From contig CAXKVV010000607.1 of assembly GCA_964058805.1 (NCBI GenBank), forward strand, positions 1-27,745: DNA of 27,745 nt. Direction: 5' to 3'. The stretch's first letter is position 1; each line of letters begins with the position of its first letter. The stretch is from Schoenoplectus triqueter. Lineage: Eukaryota; Streptophyta; Magnoliopsida; Poales; Cyperaceae. The notes under the pieces were generated by a model. That model did no database searches and was not told where the DNA came from. It worked only from the letters and a program-made list of their open reading frames with translations. Shown here piece by piece: positions 1 to 8,959 of the stretch. The position numbers were made by a program, and so were the translations under genes.

Positions 1-175
1 AACTGGAACCGTTGCAAAGTGTATAATATTTTGATGGACTTTAATGAACTAACAAATAATAATAAAATTGCATGAAATTTTAATCACCATCAGTCTATAA
101 GTTTTTTTCTATTTTAAAATATTTTTCATATTTATTTGAAGATCCATTGTCAAAATTGTCAAGGGATCCCTTCCC
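1..175. mobile_element. Right part of a small inverted-repeat element (family F)
   Basis: The stretch at 140-172 contains CCATTGTCAAAATTGTCAAG followed by a GGGATCCC core. This matches the right ends of similar elements at 14220-14257 and 23755-23790. The upstream TTTTGATGGACTTT also has its inverted counterpart in the 23.6 kb copy. The left end lies outside the window. The element has no coding capacity. The family assignment is my own, from repeats within this window. Confidence 0.45.
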
Positions 176-600
176 AAATCATAATTATTTCATATAAATT
201 CTTTTGCAAATCAAATGAGTCAACAATAAAAAAAAAATATTATAAAATAATATGGGATCAATTTTTATGTAATTATAATATTGATTTATTGGATTGCTAA
301 CACCATTTGTAAAATTAAGGTCAATTGACCACATTCCTGCCATTTGAATCCGCCCTGATCAGGACCACAGTATTGTGTCACTATTGATCAATCCGTTGCA
401 CCTATTCATTCATGTCGAGGTAGTCTGGACTCTGGAGTCGTTTTTTTTTCCATTTTTTTTTCTATTTTATACATTTTTAAAGACTTCGCAAACGTTGTCA
501 AATACCATGTGAAATAAAGTTCATAACCGCTCTTCCTTTAAACATCCGACGCATTCGAGTTTTGAATTCGTATAAAATCCAAACATGAAATGAGAATCAG
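176..600. other. AT-rich intergenic DNA, no gene seen
   Basis: There is no open reading frame with recognisable protein content and no RNA gene. Short poly-T and poly-A runs are present near 228 and 440-465. Confidence 0.5.
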
Positions 601-1075
601 CTGTGATGAGTCCGAATCTGCTGCCATAATCACATCTATGGCAGAGCCCTGCTATAAAATCTGAACGATCCATTTTCATTTAAACGACTTAGGTTTTAAA
701 TTGATAGAGGGAATTTTATATTTTTTTATTCAGTATGCCTCAACTACCATAGAGTCTATGGCAGGCTTCTACCATTAAAACTATGGCAGCAGATAAAAAT
801 TCCAGCTGTGATCAAGTAAGAATCAGTCTTTCTTACTGATAAAAATAATAATTCTCTCTCATCTTTACTAAAAAAATTCAAACATAAAATTAGTTGACAT
901 ATATATACTTCATTTTCTCTCTTTTTCTGAAGATTTGACAGTGATGGTCAAAGACTAATTTCAAAAAAAAAATGGACTTCATCATTCCAATTTATTAAAG
1001 CAGGGCCCTGCCATTGTAGAGTGTAGACTATGACAATTTTTGCTGCCGGTATTATGACAGACGGAGCCCCATAAA
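600..1075. repeat. Cluster of TATGGCAG / CTGCCATA motifs with small hairpins
   Basis: CTGCCATA at 621-628 pairs with TATGGCAG at 637-644 across an 8-base loop. CCATAG at 747-752 pairs with CTATGG at 756-761. Further copies of ATGGCAG or CTGCCA occur near 782 and 1009, with related variants up to about 1070. The alternating inverted motifs suggest a decayed inverted-repeat element. No coding sequence is seen. Confidence 0.4.
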
Positions 1076-2420
1076 ATAATGACACCTGCTGTTAGAGATG
1101 GAGTGTTAATGATATTTTTTTATCCGGTTATTTCATCTGTATCGTATTTCAAATGAATATAAGTTGACAGATACGGATAAAAAAATGAAAATAAATGAGT
1201 AAGAATATGGATAAAATTATTTCATAAATTATTAAAAAATAATTTATATTATTTTTAATATAATTATTTTATGTAATGTTTTTTATATTAGTTGTCTCAA
1301 GTTCTCTGACTTAGTTACTCTGTCAAACTGACCTGGTTTGTATGAGTTTGTACGGATTGGGAATAATTATTTGTTAGCTCATTTCGTTCTCGGTTTGTTC
1401 GGGTTGGGAATTTGATTATTTGTGAATCTAATTTTATAATATTGTTTGCTACTTTAAATAAAATTATGAACTTTCTCATAAGATTATATGATTGCATATT
1501 TTTGCTATATAATGAGTTTGGATCAATTTCAGACATGCCAAATGCTCATATCGTAAATGAAGTAAAAAATATTGTTACGATTGAGTTTTTAAGATAACTA
1601 CAAGGAGCCCATTAATAAGTAAATGAAGTAAAATTATTCTTTTATTAAAATGAATTTCTATGATTTACATATTTTTTTAATAATTAAATAAAGAAGTTAG
1701 TTAAACCTATATTGGTTCATCATTATTATGTAGAGATAAGATAATATTTAGAACAACATATTTTTTTGTGTAAATATCACATTGTTGTATAAGGGGATAA
1801 ATGTATTGGATTAAAAAAACATATTGGAATAACACAAAAGAAATTTCTTTTGATTTATGCAAGACTTACACTACCTTTTATTAAATCTGAAAAGTTGAAA
1901 TATGAATAAAGTCATATATCGTACATAGATTTTTTATTTTGAATAAAATAATTCTTTACTTCATTTATGAATGGCTCATTATAGTTATCATGAAAATTTA
2001 AAATCTGTACTAAAATAGATAAGAATATATATGCACATTAGTTAAAAGTTAAAATAGCCATCTTATCTTACTATATTAAAAAGAAACTAAGGAATGGAGA
2101 GTACAATAATTTTAAGAAAATTTTCTTCTTGACTAAAATATTCTCTTCAAAATTTATGATATACTTCTTTTTCGGATTTGATTATTTTTTTATATTTTTC
2201 TGAATTTTTTTTTAATTATTTGAAACTTTTTAAATTTTATTTTATTTTATTTTTAAATAATTAGAATTAATAAAACCGAATTAATTCAAAATTTTATATA
2301 AAATATTATGATTAAATTTTTTAACTTCTATTTTTTTTGGAAATTTTCTTTTTTAAAAATTTTCTGAAAATATTGGAGTTTTTGGCGGTTTATCTGCTTG
2401 TTTGCAAAATTGAAAAAAAA
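1076..2420. other. AT-rich intergenic DNA, no gene seen
   Basis: Only short random frames are present and none has recognisable protein content. Around 1320-1410 there is a somewhat GC-richer patch with CGGGTTGGGAAT-like text, vaguely like the GGGTCGGGT-type elements at 2430 and 16180, but too diverged to assign. Confidence 0.5.
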
Positions 2421-2424
2421 AATG

Positions 2425-2650
2425 ATTTGTCCCCACCCCTCTTGACCCATCCGGACTGGCCTCTTGCCCACTCGTTCCGATCCGTGAGGGTCATATCTGT
2501 GGGGTCCAACAAGGATTAGATCGGAATTTTTTAGTTTTGAACCGCTCAAATATGTCCCGACCCACTCATCCTCATCTATCACCCGTAATTCATGCTCACT
2601 CGTGACCCAAAGGGATTTCATCCGGACCAGACCGTCTCATCCCATCTTAA
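2425..2650. mobile_element. GC-richer island with GACCC/GGGTC repeats, probably a decayed MITE
   Basis: This patch has many GACCC, CCCGACCC and CCGATCCG words and stands out from the surrounding AT-rich DNA. It resembles, without clearly matching, the GGGTCGGGT-rich hAT-type MITE at 16176-16466. I could not find clean terminal repeats or a target duplication, so the edges are composition edges. Frames through it look like low-complexity shadows. Confidence 0.3.
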
Positions 2651-2849
2651 ATACTCTAAATAAAAATAATTTAAAATAAATATGACCTATACATCTTGTT
2701 GGAGAGCACATCAACAGTGACAGATGCGGACTCATAGTCCTTTTTCTAACAGGACGAGGCCCTTGGCTATCAGGCTCTTGGATCCAACTCTCTCCAGATT
2801 TTTTTATAATTATTATTAATAATAAGACAGAGAAATTATTAAATTTATA

Positions 2850-3130
2850 ACTATGAATGACAGCATGCCACTGACATTGACGCGAAGCAAATGTGCCACT
2901 GTCAGTGGCGTCTTCTATAAAACGCGGCACTGAGAATGGTACAATTACTCTTTTATAAAACACAACGCGCATATACTCTCCTGCGCGTTTGAAGAGAGAG
3001 AAAGAATCCAAAAAAGAGAGGAGAGAAGACATAAAAGAGAAGAGAAAGAGAAGAGAGAGAAAGAGAAGGAAAGAGAAGGAAGAAAGAGAAGAAAGAGAAA
3101 GAAGAGGACGTGTGAGACGAGATCGAAAGC
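2850..3130 (+). repeat. Palindrome, TATA-like boxes and a long polypurine tract
   Basis: GCCACTGTCAGTGGC at 2895-2909 is a palindrome with one odd central base. It is followed by TATAAAAC twice (about 2916 and 2954) and then a purine tract that is uninterrupted at 3033-3108 and nearly continuous from 2991. The order of palindrome, TATA-like box and GA-rich leader looks like the promoter and leader of a transposable element. No reading frame follows, only an AT minisatellite. The family is not identified. Confidence 0.4.
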
Positions 3131-3164
3131 GAAAAATCTATTGGATTTTATTATCGTAGGTACA

Positions 3165-3540
3165 TTTTATTTATATAAATAATTAGAATTGATAAATTGT
3201 ATAGAATAATTATCAATTATAGAATTATAAATTAATTATAAATTATAGATTAATTATGTAGATTAATTATAAATTATAGATTAATTGTGAATGAATTGTG
3301 GACTAATTATTAATTAATTGTATAGATTAATTATAGTTAAATTTTATTAATTAATTATAGAATAGATTAAATTTGTATTAATTGTTGATTAATTGTGTAG
3401 AATAATTATAGATTTAATTTATTGTTTAATTGTAGAATAGATTAATTAGATTTTAATTGTACATTAATTATTGATTAATTGTGTAGAATAATTATAGATT
3501 TAATTTATTATTTCATTTTAAAATATATTAATTAGTTTAA
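3165..3540. repeat. AT-rich minisatellite-like region
   Basis: The words GATTAATTGTGTAGAATAAT and ATAGATTAATTA recur throughout. One segment of nearly 40 bases starting near 3386 is repeated 85 bases downstream near 3471. It is composed almost only of A, T and occasional G on this strand. No coding content. Confidence 0.6.
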
Positions 3541-4990
3541 ATTAGAGTATAAAGGATATATAAAGAATCCTACTGGCCCACTTACCATCAAGATTTCAAG
3601 CATATATACTACTGTAAGTTACAAGTTTAGTAGTGTTTAATAGCAGAAACCGGCTAATTTTAAGCCCTTTAAAATTACAAATAAATTTTTGCAAATTTAA
3701 AAACTTATTTTTTTATTTTTAACTTAAATTTTGACTTAAAACAGGGAAACAAAAAACAAAAAATGATCCATTAAACATCATTATAATAACTGTGACCAAT
3801 GAAAGTAGCAGTATATACCTCACTAAAAGACAGCAACTACATGGTTATAAATAGAAGAACATCAAATTTTGGTAAGTTAAAGCTAGCTAGAAATTGTTGT
3901 GTACGTCAATAGCTTGGTGTATTTTCCGTATAATTATTAGCAGTTTAATTATTTAAGTGCCTATTAATTAATTATTAATAGCAGCTTGCTTGCAACTTCA
4001 ATCATTAAAGTTGAAACTACAAGCATAATCTAACAATGTCATAAAAGCAGATGTATAATGCTGGCATGCTGCAAGTTCGGAAAAAAGTTTGATGAAAGAA
4101 GCATGCATGAATTTACTTGAATAAGTGTGCATGCGCACATAAGCCATATAGAAGGACTAGGAATTCAGACCAACAACACCTCATAAATCTACATGCATCA
4201 TATTTAGTTTTAAGCGGATAATTACTATACATTATATTAGTAATACTTTTTATGGGGTTCACTAATTTTGTTACAATAAAAAATATATATTATATTGAGC
4301 TCAAAAAGTTTTTGTGCGCCATCACATATTCATACATCATTTTTTTACACGCATAACGTATTTTCAATTTATAAATAAAAAAATTACAAGCACCCATTTA
4401 AACAAAAATAAATAAATAATTAAATCTTATGAGGTATTATATTTTTTTCGATGATAATATTATAACTAAATTCAATAATTATTATCTAATTAAACTATTT
4501 GAGATCTCATTTTTTTAAAACCGTCATAAGATGGTATCATTGATAATTCCTTCAACAATCCTTCAGTCCTTGAGAGTTTTTATTAAAAAGAAAATGCTCA
4601 AGAGAAAATAAAATGTAAGGTCGCTTTAAAATTACAGGAGATCAAAAGACTTGGCTGATGTGAGTATTTTTTTTAGGATAAAAGGACTAAAGGAGTGATC
4701 TCATTGGGCATTTCGAACGTGAAGAGATTTGAAATTTATTAATTATTTCTATTCTTATTTCAATGCTAGCATTTTTCTAGTTAAAAAAACATTAAATGTC
4801 ATTAATACTCCATTGAAAACAAAAATACTAAATAGTATAATTCCAATACTTCATTGGGCATATTTCAGAGATAGCTTTTTTTAGTACTCATATAAGACTT
4901 CACAAAATTTTGGAACAATGAGATCCAATAGTATAATTCCAAATAAAATTAAATAGGATTCATTTATATAGAAACATAGAAAAATCAACT
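3541..4990. other. Intergenic DNA, no gene seen
   Basis: There are no recognisable coding exons. Imperfect echoes such as TCATTGGGCAT near 4703 and 4852 suggest old repeat DNA. Nothing else can be supported. Confidence 0.45.
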
Positions 4991-5081
4991 AAATGTAATA
5001 GAAATTTCTATAAAAAAAATAGTATATTTCATAAATGAATGGGGACACTGAACCCATTGGAACTACATAAATCCGCCTCTG
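4991..5081 (-). mobile_element. Solo terminus of a hAT-like element
   Basis: Read on the minus strand from 5081, the sequence begins CAGAGGCGGATTTATG (5066-5081), a terminal inverted repeat very like the hAT end at 22974. It is followed by a near-palindrome ATGGG-TTCAGTG-TCCCCAT (5039-5057), which mirrors the subterminal palindrome of the other two hAT ends in this window. The adjacent 8 bases ACAATGGT (5082-5089) would be one copy of the target duplication. I did not find a matching left end upstream, so this is a broken element. Confidence 0.5.
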
Positions 5082-5264
5082 ACAATGGTAAATATAATAT
5101 GAACCAAGTAAAGTCTAACATTAAAAGTAATCAAACCAAATTAAAGAAAATCAATTTGGACTTTGGAGCCCGACTATTATTCATTCTTAATCAAAACACT
5201 TACCAGTAAAACCATTTACCAAGCTAGTTTGCAGCTGCAATAAAAATCTGTAATACTTAACGGA

Positions 5265-5635
5265 TAAAACTTACAAGTTGCTCCGTTAATCTTCGTGCGG
5301 AAGCGGTTCTGACCAATACAGCACTATCACTGGTTCTACAAGAAATCACGAGCCGGAGCCGGAAACCTTGCGTTTTCCACAACCTAAATTTTTCAAGTCT
5401 TAACAGAGTATCTTTTCTCTTTCTCTCTCACTTTGATAATAGTGATAGATTCATTTCCTGATAATCTGTGAGAGAGAGTATATGTATATTTATAAGCCAA
5501 TGCATCTGTTCAATACACATGTTCAATGCATCTCTTCAATGCATCTGTTCAATCTTATAACGGGTTGAGTTTGGATTCGGATTTCGCATAATAGACGTAC
5601 TGATAATTAAATCCAACAAAATCCAACACATAGAC
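5265..5635 (-). mobile_element. Possible LTR or promoter fragment of a retroelement
   Basis: Read on the minus strand it starts TGTTGGATTTTGTTGGATTT near 5632, a TG start common in plant copia-type LTRs. A TATA-like box (TTATAAATATA, about 5484-5494) follows, then a CTCTCTC patch and a moderately GC-rich leader. I found no matching CA end with a target duplication, no primer binding site and no gag-pol text. It is at best a truncated or solo LTR and could be another repeat type. Confidence 0.3.
5499..5550. repeat. Four tandem 13-bp units
   Basis: The unit AATGCATCTGTTC occurs four times head to tail (5499, 5512, 5525, 5538), with units 2 and 3 slightly diverged. It lies in the presumed 5' part of the LTR-like fragment, next to the TATA-like box. 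Confidence 0.8.
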
Positions 5636-6178
5636 CTATCCTAGATTCATTATTAGTGGACAATCGGATCATTATCTTAAAAAAGAGAATGATAAATCTT
5701 CAGAAACATATAGGTAAATAATTAATGGATCACTGATATATCCGATAGGTAAAAAATTCATGGTACTAGCTAAATTAAATAGCATGTATAATGTATAATA
5801 TATCTAGTGTAAGAAGACAGTACTTTTATATTCACTAAACCCAATCGATCCAAATAATATGATACGCATATTAGTAGACTATAGCCTGCATACACTGGTG
5901 ATGATCATTATGGGAAGATGATTAATAAAGTTGAATTACATAGGGAGTGGAAATAATACTAAATAGCAAGACAAACAGCAGAAGGTAGCAAAGAAAATAA
6001 AATTAAAATTCAATTTCTACAATAACTAATAATTCACAGATGAAACATCCATAGGATTACAAACATGTTCTTGTTAACCGGAGGTCATTACCAAAACCAA
6101 TAGATTAACCTGCACATATGCATCTACCAAAACAAAATTCTAACAAGCAAAGGAAAAGACATACTAGCAGTGAACTTC
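5636..6178 (-). other. 3' flank and probable 3' UTR of the AHL gene
   Basis: Downstream of the AHL stop the minus strand is T-rich with TTGTAATCC and repeated TTGT/TTTTATTTT words down to about 5985, a plausible polyadenylation region. No canonical AATAAA is well placed. Nothing else is coding here. Confidence 0.35.
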
Positions 6179-7132
6179 TCAAAATGATAGAGGCGGGCGT
6201 GAGGTTGCTGCGGGGGAAGTCCAAGAGTCAAGAACCTCATGCGGTATTTGACCATTCTGCATCATATTAGGCGGGAGACCATAGAATGGCATTGATGCAT
6301 GGTCCGACGACATGCCTGGCGGTGGGGGGCCACCACCACTCCCCGGGCTATGGGGCTGCATTGGCACTCCTCCCTCGCCAGTTGGCTGTGACAGTGGCAT
6401 CGGAACATGTTCTTCTTCTTGCAATGGCAACCTATCATATGTAGCATTGGAGAAGGAAGCTGCTATAATCATGACTGGACCGGATGCAACCAGTTCACCC
6501 ATAACATTTCCTCCAACAACTTGACCTTGACCACCTGCTAGATAAATCATTAATCCACTTGCACCGGGTGGAGACGGTGCGGGTAGGAATGCACCCGATA
6601 AAGAGAGTATCTCAAATCTTCCATGCAGTGTCGCAACTGTGCCCGGCGGGCCAGAGGGTTGACGGATGGTTACATTGGTCACCACACCACTGCCACTTAA
6701 AACCGAGACACCACGCTGGCGCTTCCGTGCAAATGTAGAAATCGCCTCCATTATGTCAGCACCACTGGCAATCTCCATTACATGCGACCGCAATACATTT
6801 GGGCTGTCCCGAGTTATGATGATTGGTGGTTTTGGTTTGTTTTTAGATCCAGCCGGACGGCCACGAGCCTTGCGACCCGTGGATGCAGATCCAGATCCAG
6901 GTTCCGAAGATACAGCAGCACTAGGGGAATTGTCACCTGGTTCGTCATTGTTGCTTCCACTGCTATTTGGGGTTGTTGGATTTGGGTACTGTGGTGCAGA
7001 GCCTGGATCCATCGTGTTGGGAAATTGTAGATGATTGTTGGTTGGATTATGGTCAGTGTTGTGGTTATGGGGATTGTGGGGATTGTGGAGATGGAGAGAG
7101 GATGAAGTGACAACTGGGTCGGCACTGCTCAT
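6179..7132 (-). CDS. AT-hook motif nuclear-localised protein, AHL15/19/20-like
   Basis: This is a nuclear DNA-binding protein of the plant AHL family. These proteins bind AT-rich minor grooves and form complexes through their PPC domains; they affect growth, flowering time, meristem phase change and chromatin state. Counting from the ATG at 7132 (317 residues), an Asn/His-rich tail is followed by one AT-hook with core [10 protein letters not shown] (residues 90-99). The PPC/DUF296 domain covers about 104-238 and includes GRFEIL (171-176), the segment known to be needed for partner binding. The Gly/Pro-rich C-terminus ends in RPPLSF, like the RPPY-type ends of relatives. It has a single exon, as is usual for this clade. 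The frame stays open upstream through LANRWWAG, the place where relatives read MANPWW or MANRWW, but that first codon is CTG (7165-7163). Initiation may therefore be at CTG (328 residues) or at this ATG. The family call is very sure; the start is not. Confidence 0.93.
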   Translation of the reverse strand: MSSADPVVTSSSLHLHNPHNPHNHNTDHNPTNNHLQFPNTMDPGSAPQYPNPTTPNSSGSNNDEPGDNSPSAAVSSEPGSGSASTGRKARGRPAGSKNKPKPPIIITRDSPNVLRSHVMEIASGADIMEAISTFARKRQRGVSVLSGSGVVTNVTIRQPSGPPGTVATLHGRFEILSLSGAFLPAPSPPGASGLMIYLAGGQGQVVGGNVMGELVASGPVMIIAASFSNATYDRLPLQEEEHVPMPLSQPTGEGGVPMQPHSPGSGGGPPPPGMSSDHASMPFYGLPPNMMQNGQIPHEVLDSWTSPAATSRPPLSF

Positions 7133-7575
7133 GGCAGCCAACCCAGCCCACCACCGGTTAGCCAGATTTGAATGGACTAACAAAGAGGTAGAAAGATCAA
7201 TGAAAGCAAAACCGAACTTACCAAAGGGAGGAGACTGCTACCAGTGAATTAATTTCTCAGGTGATGAGATACAGGGCCGCATAACTGTTAAGTTTTCTCT
7301 GGTTCCACTTTCCAGTACAAGGGTTAGTACCAGGGAAGCAAGATCCCTCTTTTTCTTTATTGGTTCATCTGAGGGAGATGGAGAAGATAAACCTATCTAT
7401 TAGTAAAGTATTAGTGATGAAAGGAACACAAGGGAAATAAAATACTTAACTATGGTCGTCGTCAAATGCTAGCAGTCTATTTCACATCCACCGAACCCCC
7501 CAGATGGCCAAATTCAGACTCTCTCTCTCTCTCTCTCTCCTCGATGTCAGTAGCAAGTAGGAACCTATCCGAGAT
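7133..7575 (-). promoter_or_regulatory. Long 5' leader of the AHL gene
   Basis: Between the TATA-like box at 7601-7606 and the coding region the minus strand has several upstream ATGs. One short uORF beginning ATGCGGCCCTG (near 7282) stops at a TAG at 7240-7238. A consensus-like 5' splice site (G|GTAAGT, intron start 7221) and a 3' splice-like TTGTTAG (ending 7177) are only 45 bases apart, below the usual plant intron size, so I treat the leader as unspliced. The segment from 7237 to 7133 is open in the AHL frame but contains no ATG. Confidence 0.45.
7519..7538. repeat. (CT)10 microsatellite in the AHL leader
   Basis: This is a perfect dinucleotide run, GA-rich on the sense strand of the AHL gene. 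GA/CT tracts near plant transcription starts are common. It lies about 60 bases downstream of the TATA-like box. Confidence 0.85.
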
Positions 7576-7600
7576 GCACGAGCCGGTCTACCAAACGCCA

Positions 7601-7606
7601 TTTATA
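7601..7606 (-). promoter_or_regulatory. Candidate TATA box of the AHL gene
   Basis: The minus strand reads GATATAAATG here. It would put the transcription start near 7570-7575 and give a leader of about 440 bases before the ATG at 7132. It is the best TATA match in the GC-richer region just upstream of the gene. Confidence 0.4.
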
Positions 7607-7779
7607 TCTTCTCTGTCTCTTTCACGCCTCTTCCGCTCCTGCCGAGTTACATTACGTGGTGAGCTAAGCTTGGGTTGGGCCTTAGGCTTCCAGAATCCAG
7701 ATTCCAGACCAAGGTCTATTAAATTTCGTCCATCGACACGTCGTAATTCCGACAACTGACGACAGTCCCAAAATGTACA

Positions 7780-7790
7780 GTGGGTCCCGG
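7780..7790 (+). promoter_or_regulatory. TCP-type motif GTGGGTCCCGG upstream of AHL
   Basis: GTGGGTCC fits the class I TCP consensus GTGGGNCC. The same 11 bases occur upstream of the LUX gene at 26100-26110. A related GTGGGCCC lies at 8183-8190. Motif matching only. Confidence 0.35.
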
Positions 7791-8005
7791 CGAGCAGTAG
7801 GCTCGTGGTGTAAGGAAAAGGAACTATCTTTACGCGGATTGATAATTTCTATTTGTTTGTTGGAAGTGTGAGACTGGAGAGTAACGTGCGCATGGGGAAG
7901 TGGGTCACAGTGGTAACACGTCATCTCAAGTCCCGAAGCTGTGCTTTCGGCTCATCTTACCTACTCCAGGTGTTCGTACGGTGCACGCTCCAATCCCTGG
8001 GAATC

Positions 8006-8161
8006 ACGTCGGTTGTCATATTTTTCTATGACAGATATGTACGTAAGTGGGATCCGTAATAAAAAATACTTTTATTTTTTAAAATCTAAATTGTTTAAAT
8101 CGATTATCGATCCGATATGTCATATAAAATTATTTTTGAACTTTTTATGACAGCCGATCGA
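8006..8161. mobile_element. 156-bp non-autonomous DNA element with 8-bp target duplication
   Basis: The 8 bases TGGGAATC occur directly on both sides (7998-8005 and 8162-8169). Inside, the left end ACGTCGGTTGTCATA and the inverted right end TCGATCGGCTGTCATA match over most of their length. The interior is AT-rich and non-coding. An 8-bp duplication fits hAT-type (or Mutator-like) transposition. It lies about 400 bases upstream of the AHL TATA-like box, so it is a promoter insertion. Confidence 0.7.
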
Positions 8162-8169
8162 TGGGAATC

Positions 8170-8955
8170 CAATTCCTGTATTGTGGGCCCTGATCATACA
8201 AAAACTATGTACTAGACGTAGCTCAGGAAGCATCGTAAGTTTATGCTTTGGGTGAGATTGATTTGAGGCTTGGGAAGCTGGATTGCTGATAAAATAATGT
8301 TCTCTTAACCAAGAGCTTAGGGCATAACACACTTTATAGCTGCTTTACACCAATTAAGGTGTATTTAAATAGTCAAGAAATAGGAGGAAAGGGTGAATTC
8401 ACATGAGAGAGCACTACTGCAGCTTCGGTCTAAATTACTAAGCCACGTAGGCATGTGCTCCACCCTCTTTGATGGATTTTGAGGGACGTCATGTTGTGTG
8501 TAAACGGGTCAATTTCATCCGCATTCCAAAATAATAAAAATTATATCTTCATGTCTAAGATATTTATATATATATTTAAAAATTATAATGAATAAGGATA
8601 TGAAATTAACTATTACACATTCAATATTCAATCAATTTGTCATTATTCATTAATTTCGAAATCATCCGAAAATATTCATATTTGATATTGGTCGATCTTA
8701 TTTGAATGTATATTTAAAATATTTTCATTATTTAATTTTTATTATAGATACAAATTTAAATATTTTTACATCTATTTTGTATACATGTACCATGTTTTAT
8801 AATAATTCATTAATATATTTAAACTATTCATATAATGATAATTAATATTTAGCTTTTATAACTAATATTTTATTTTTATAATTAACTATCCTAATAAAAT
8901 AATAATACATAATTATTTTTTAATGACATATATAATATTTTTATTTCAAGGTTAA
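8170..8955. other. AHL distal upstream region grading into AT-rich DNA, no gene seen
   Basis: The part up to about 8520 has moderate GC and contains ACGTCA-type and CCACGTAG words that could be bZIP sites. Beyond 8520 it is AT-rich without repeats I can define. No coding content. Confidence 0.4.
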
Positions 8956-8959
8956 TGTC

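Noticed and set aside
2637..3032. 131-codon minus-strand frame
   Set aside because: It crosses unrelated repeat segments and has no family resemblance or coding-like composition.
6666..7034. Plus-strand frames opposite the AHL gene
   Set aside because: They are antisense shadows; the minus-strand frame has the AT-hook and PPC domains.
7166..7183. AHL start at 7183
   Set aside because: That codon is TTG, an unlikely start in a plant nuclear gene. The conserved N-terminus begins later, at the CTG of 7165, and the first ATG is at 7132.
7177..7221. Intron in the AHL leader (GTAAGT to TTAG)
   Set aside because: At 45 bases it is shorter than usual plant introns, and AHL genes of this clade are normally intronless. 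It is kept only as an alternative.
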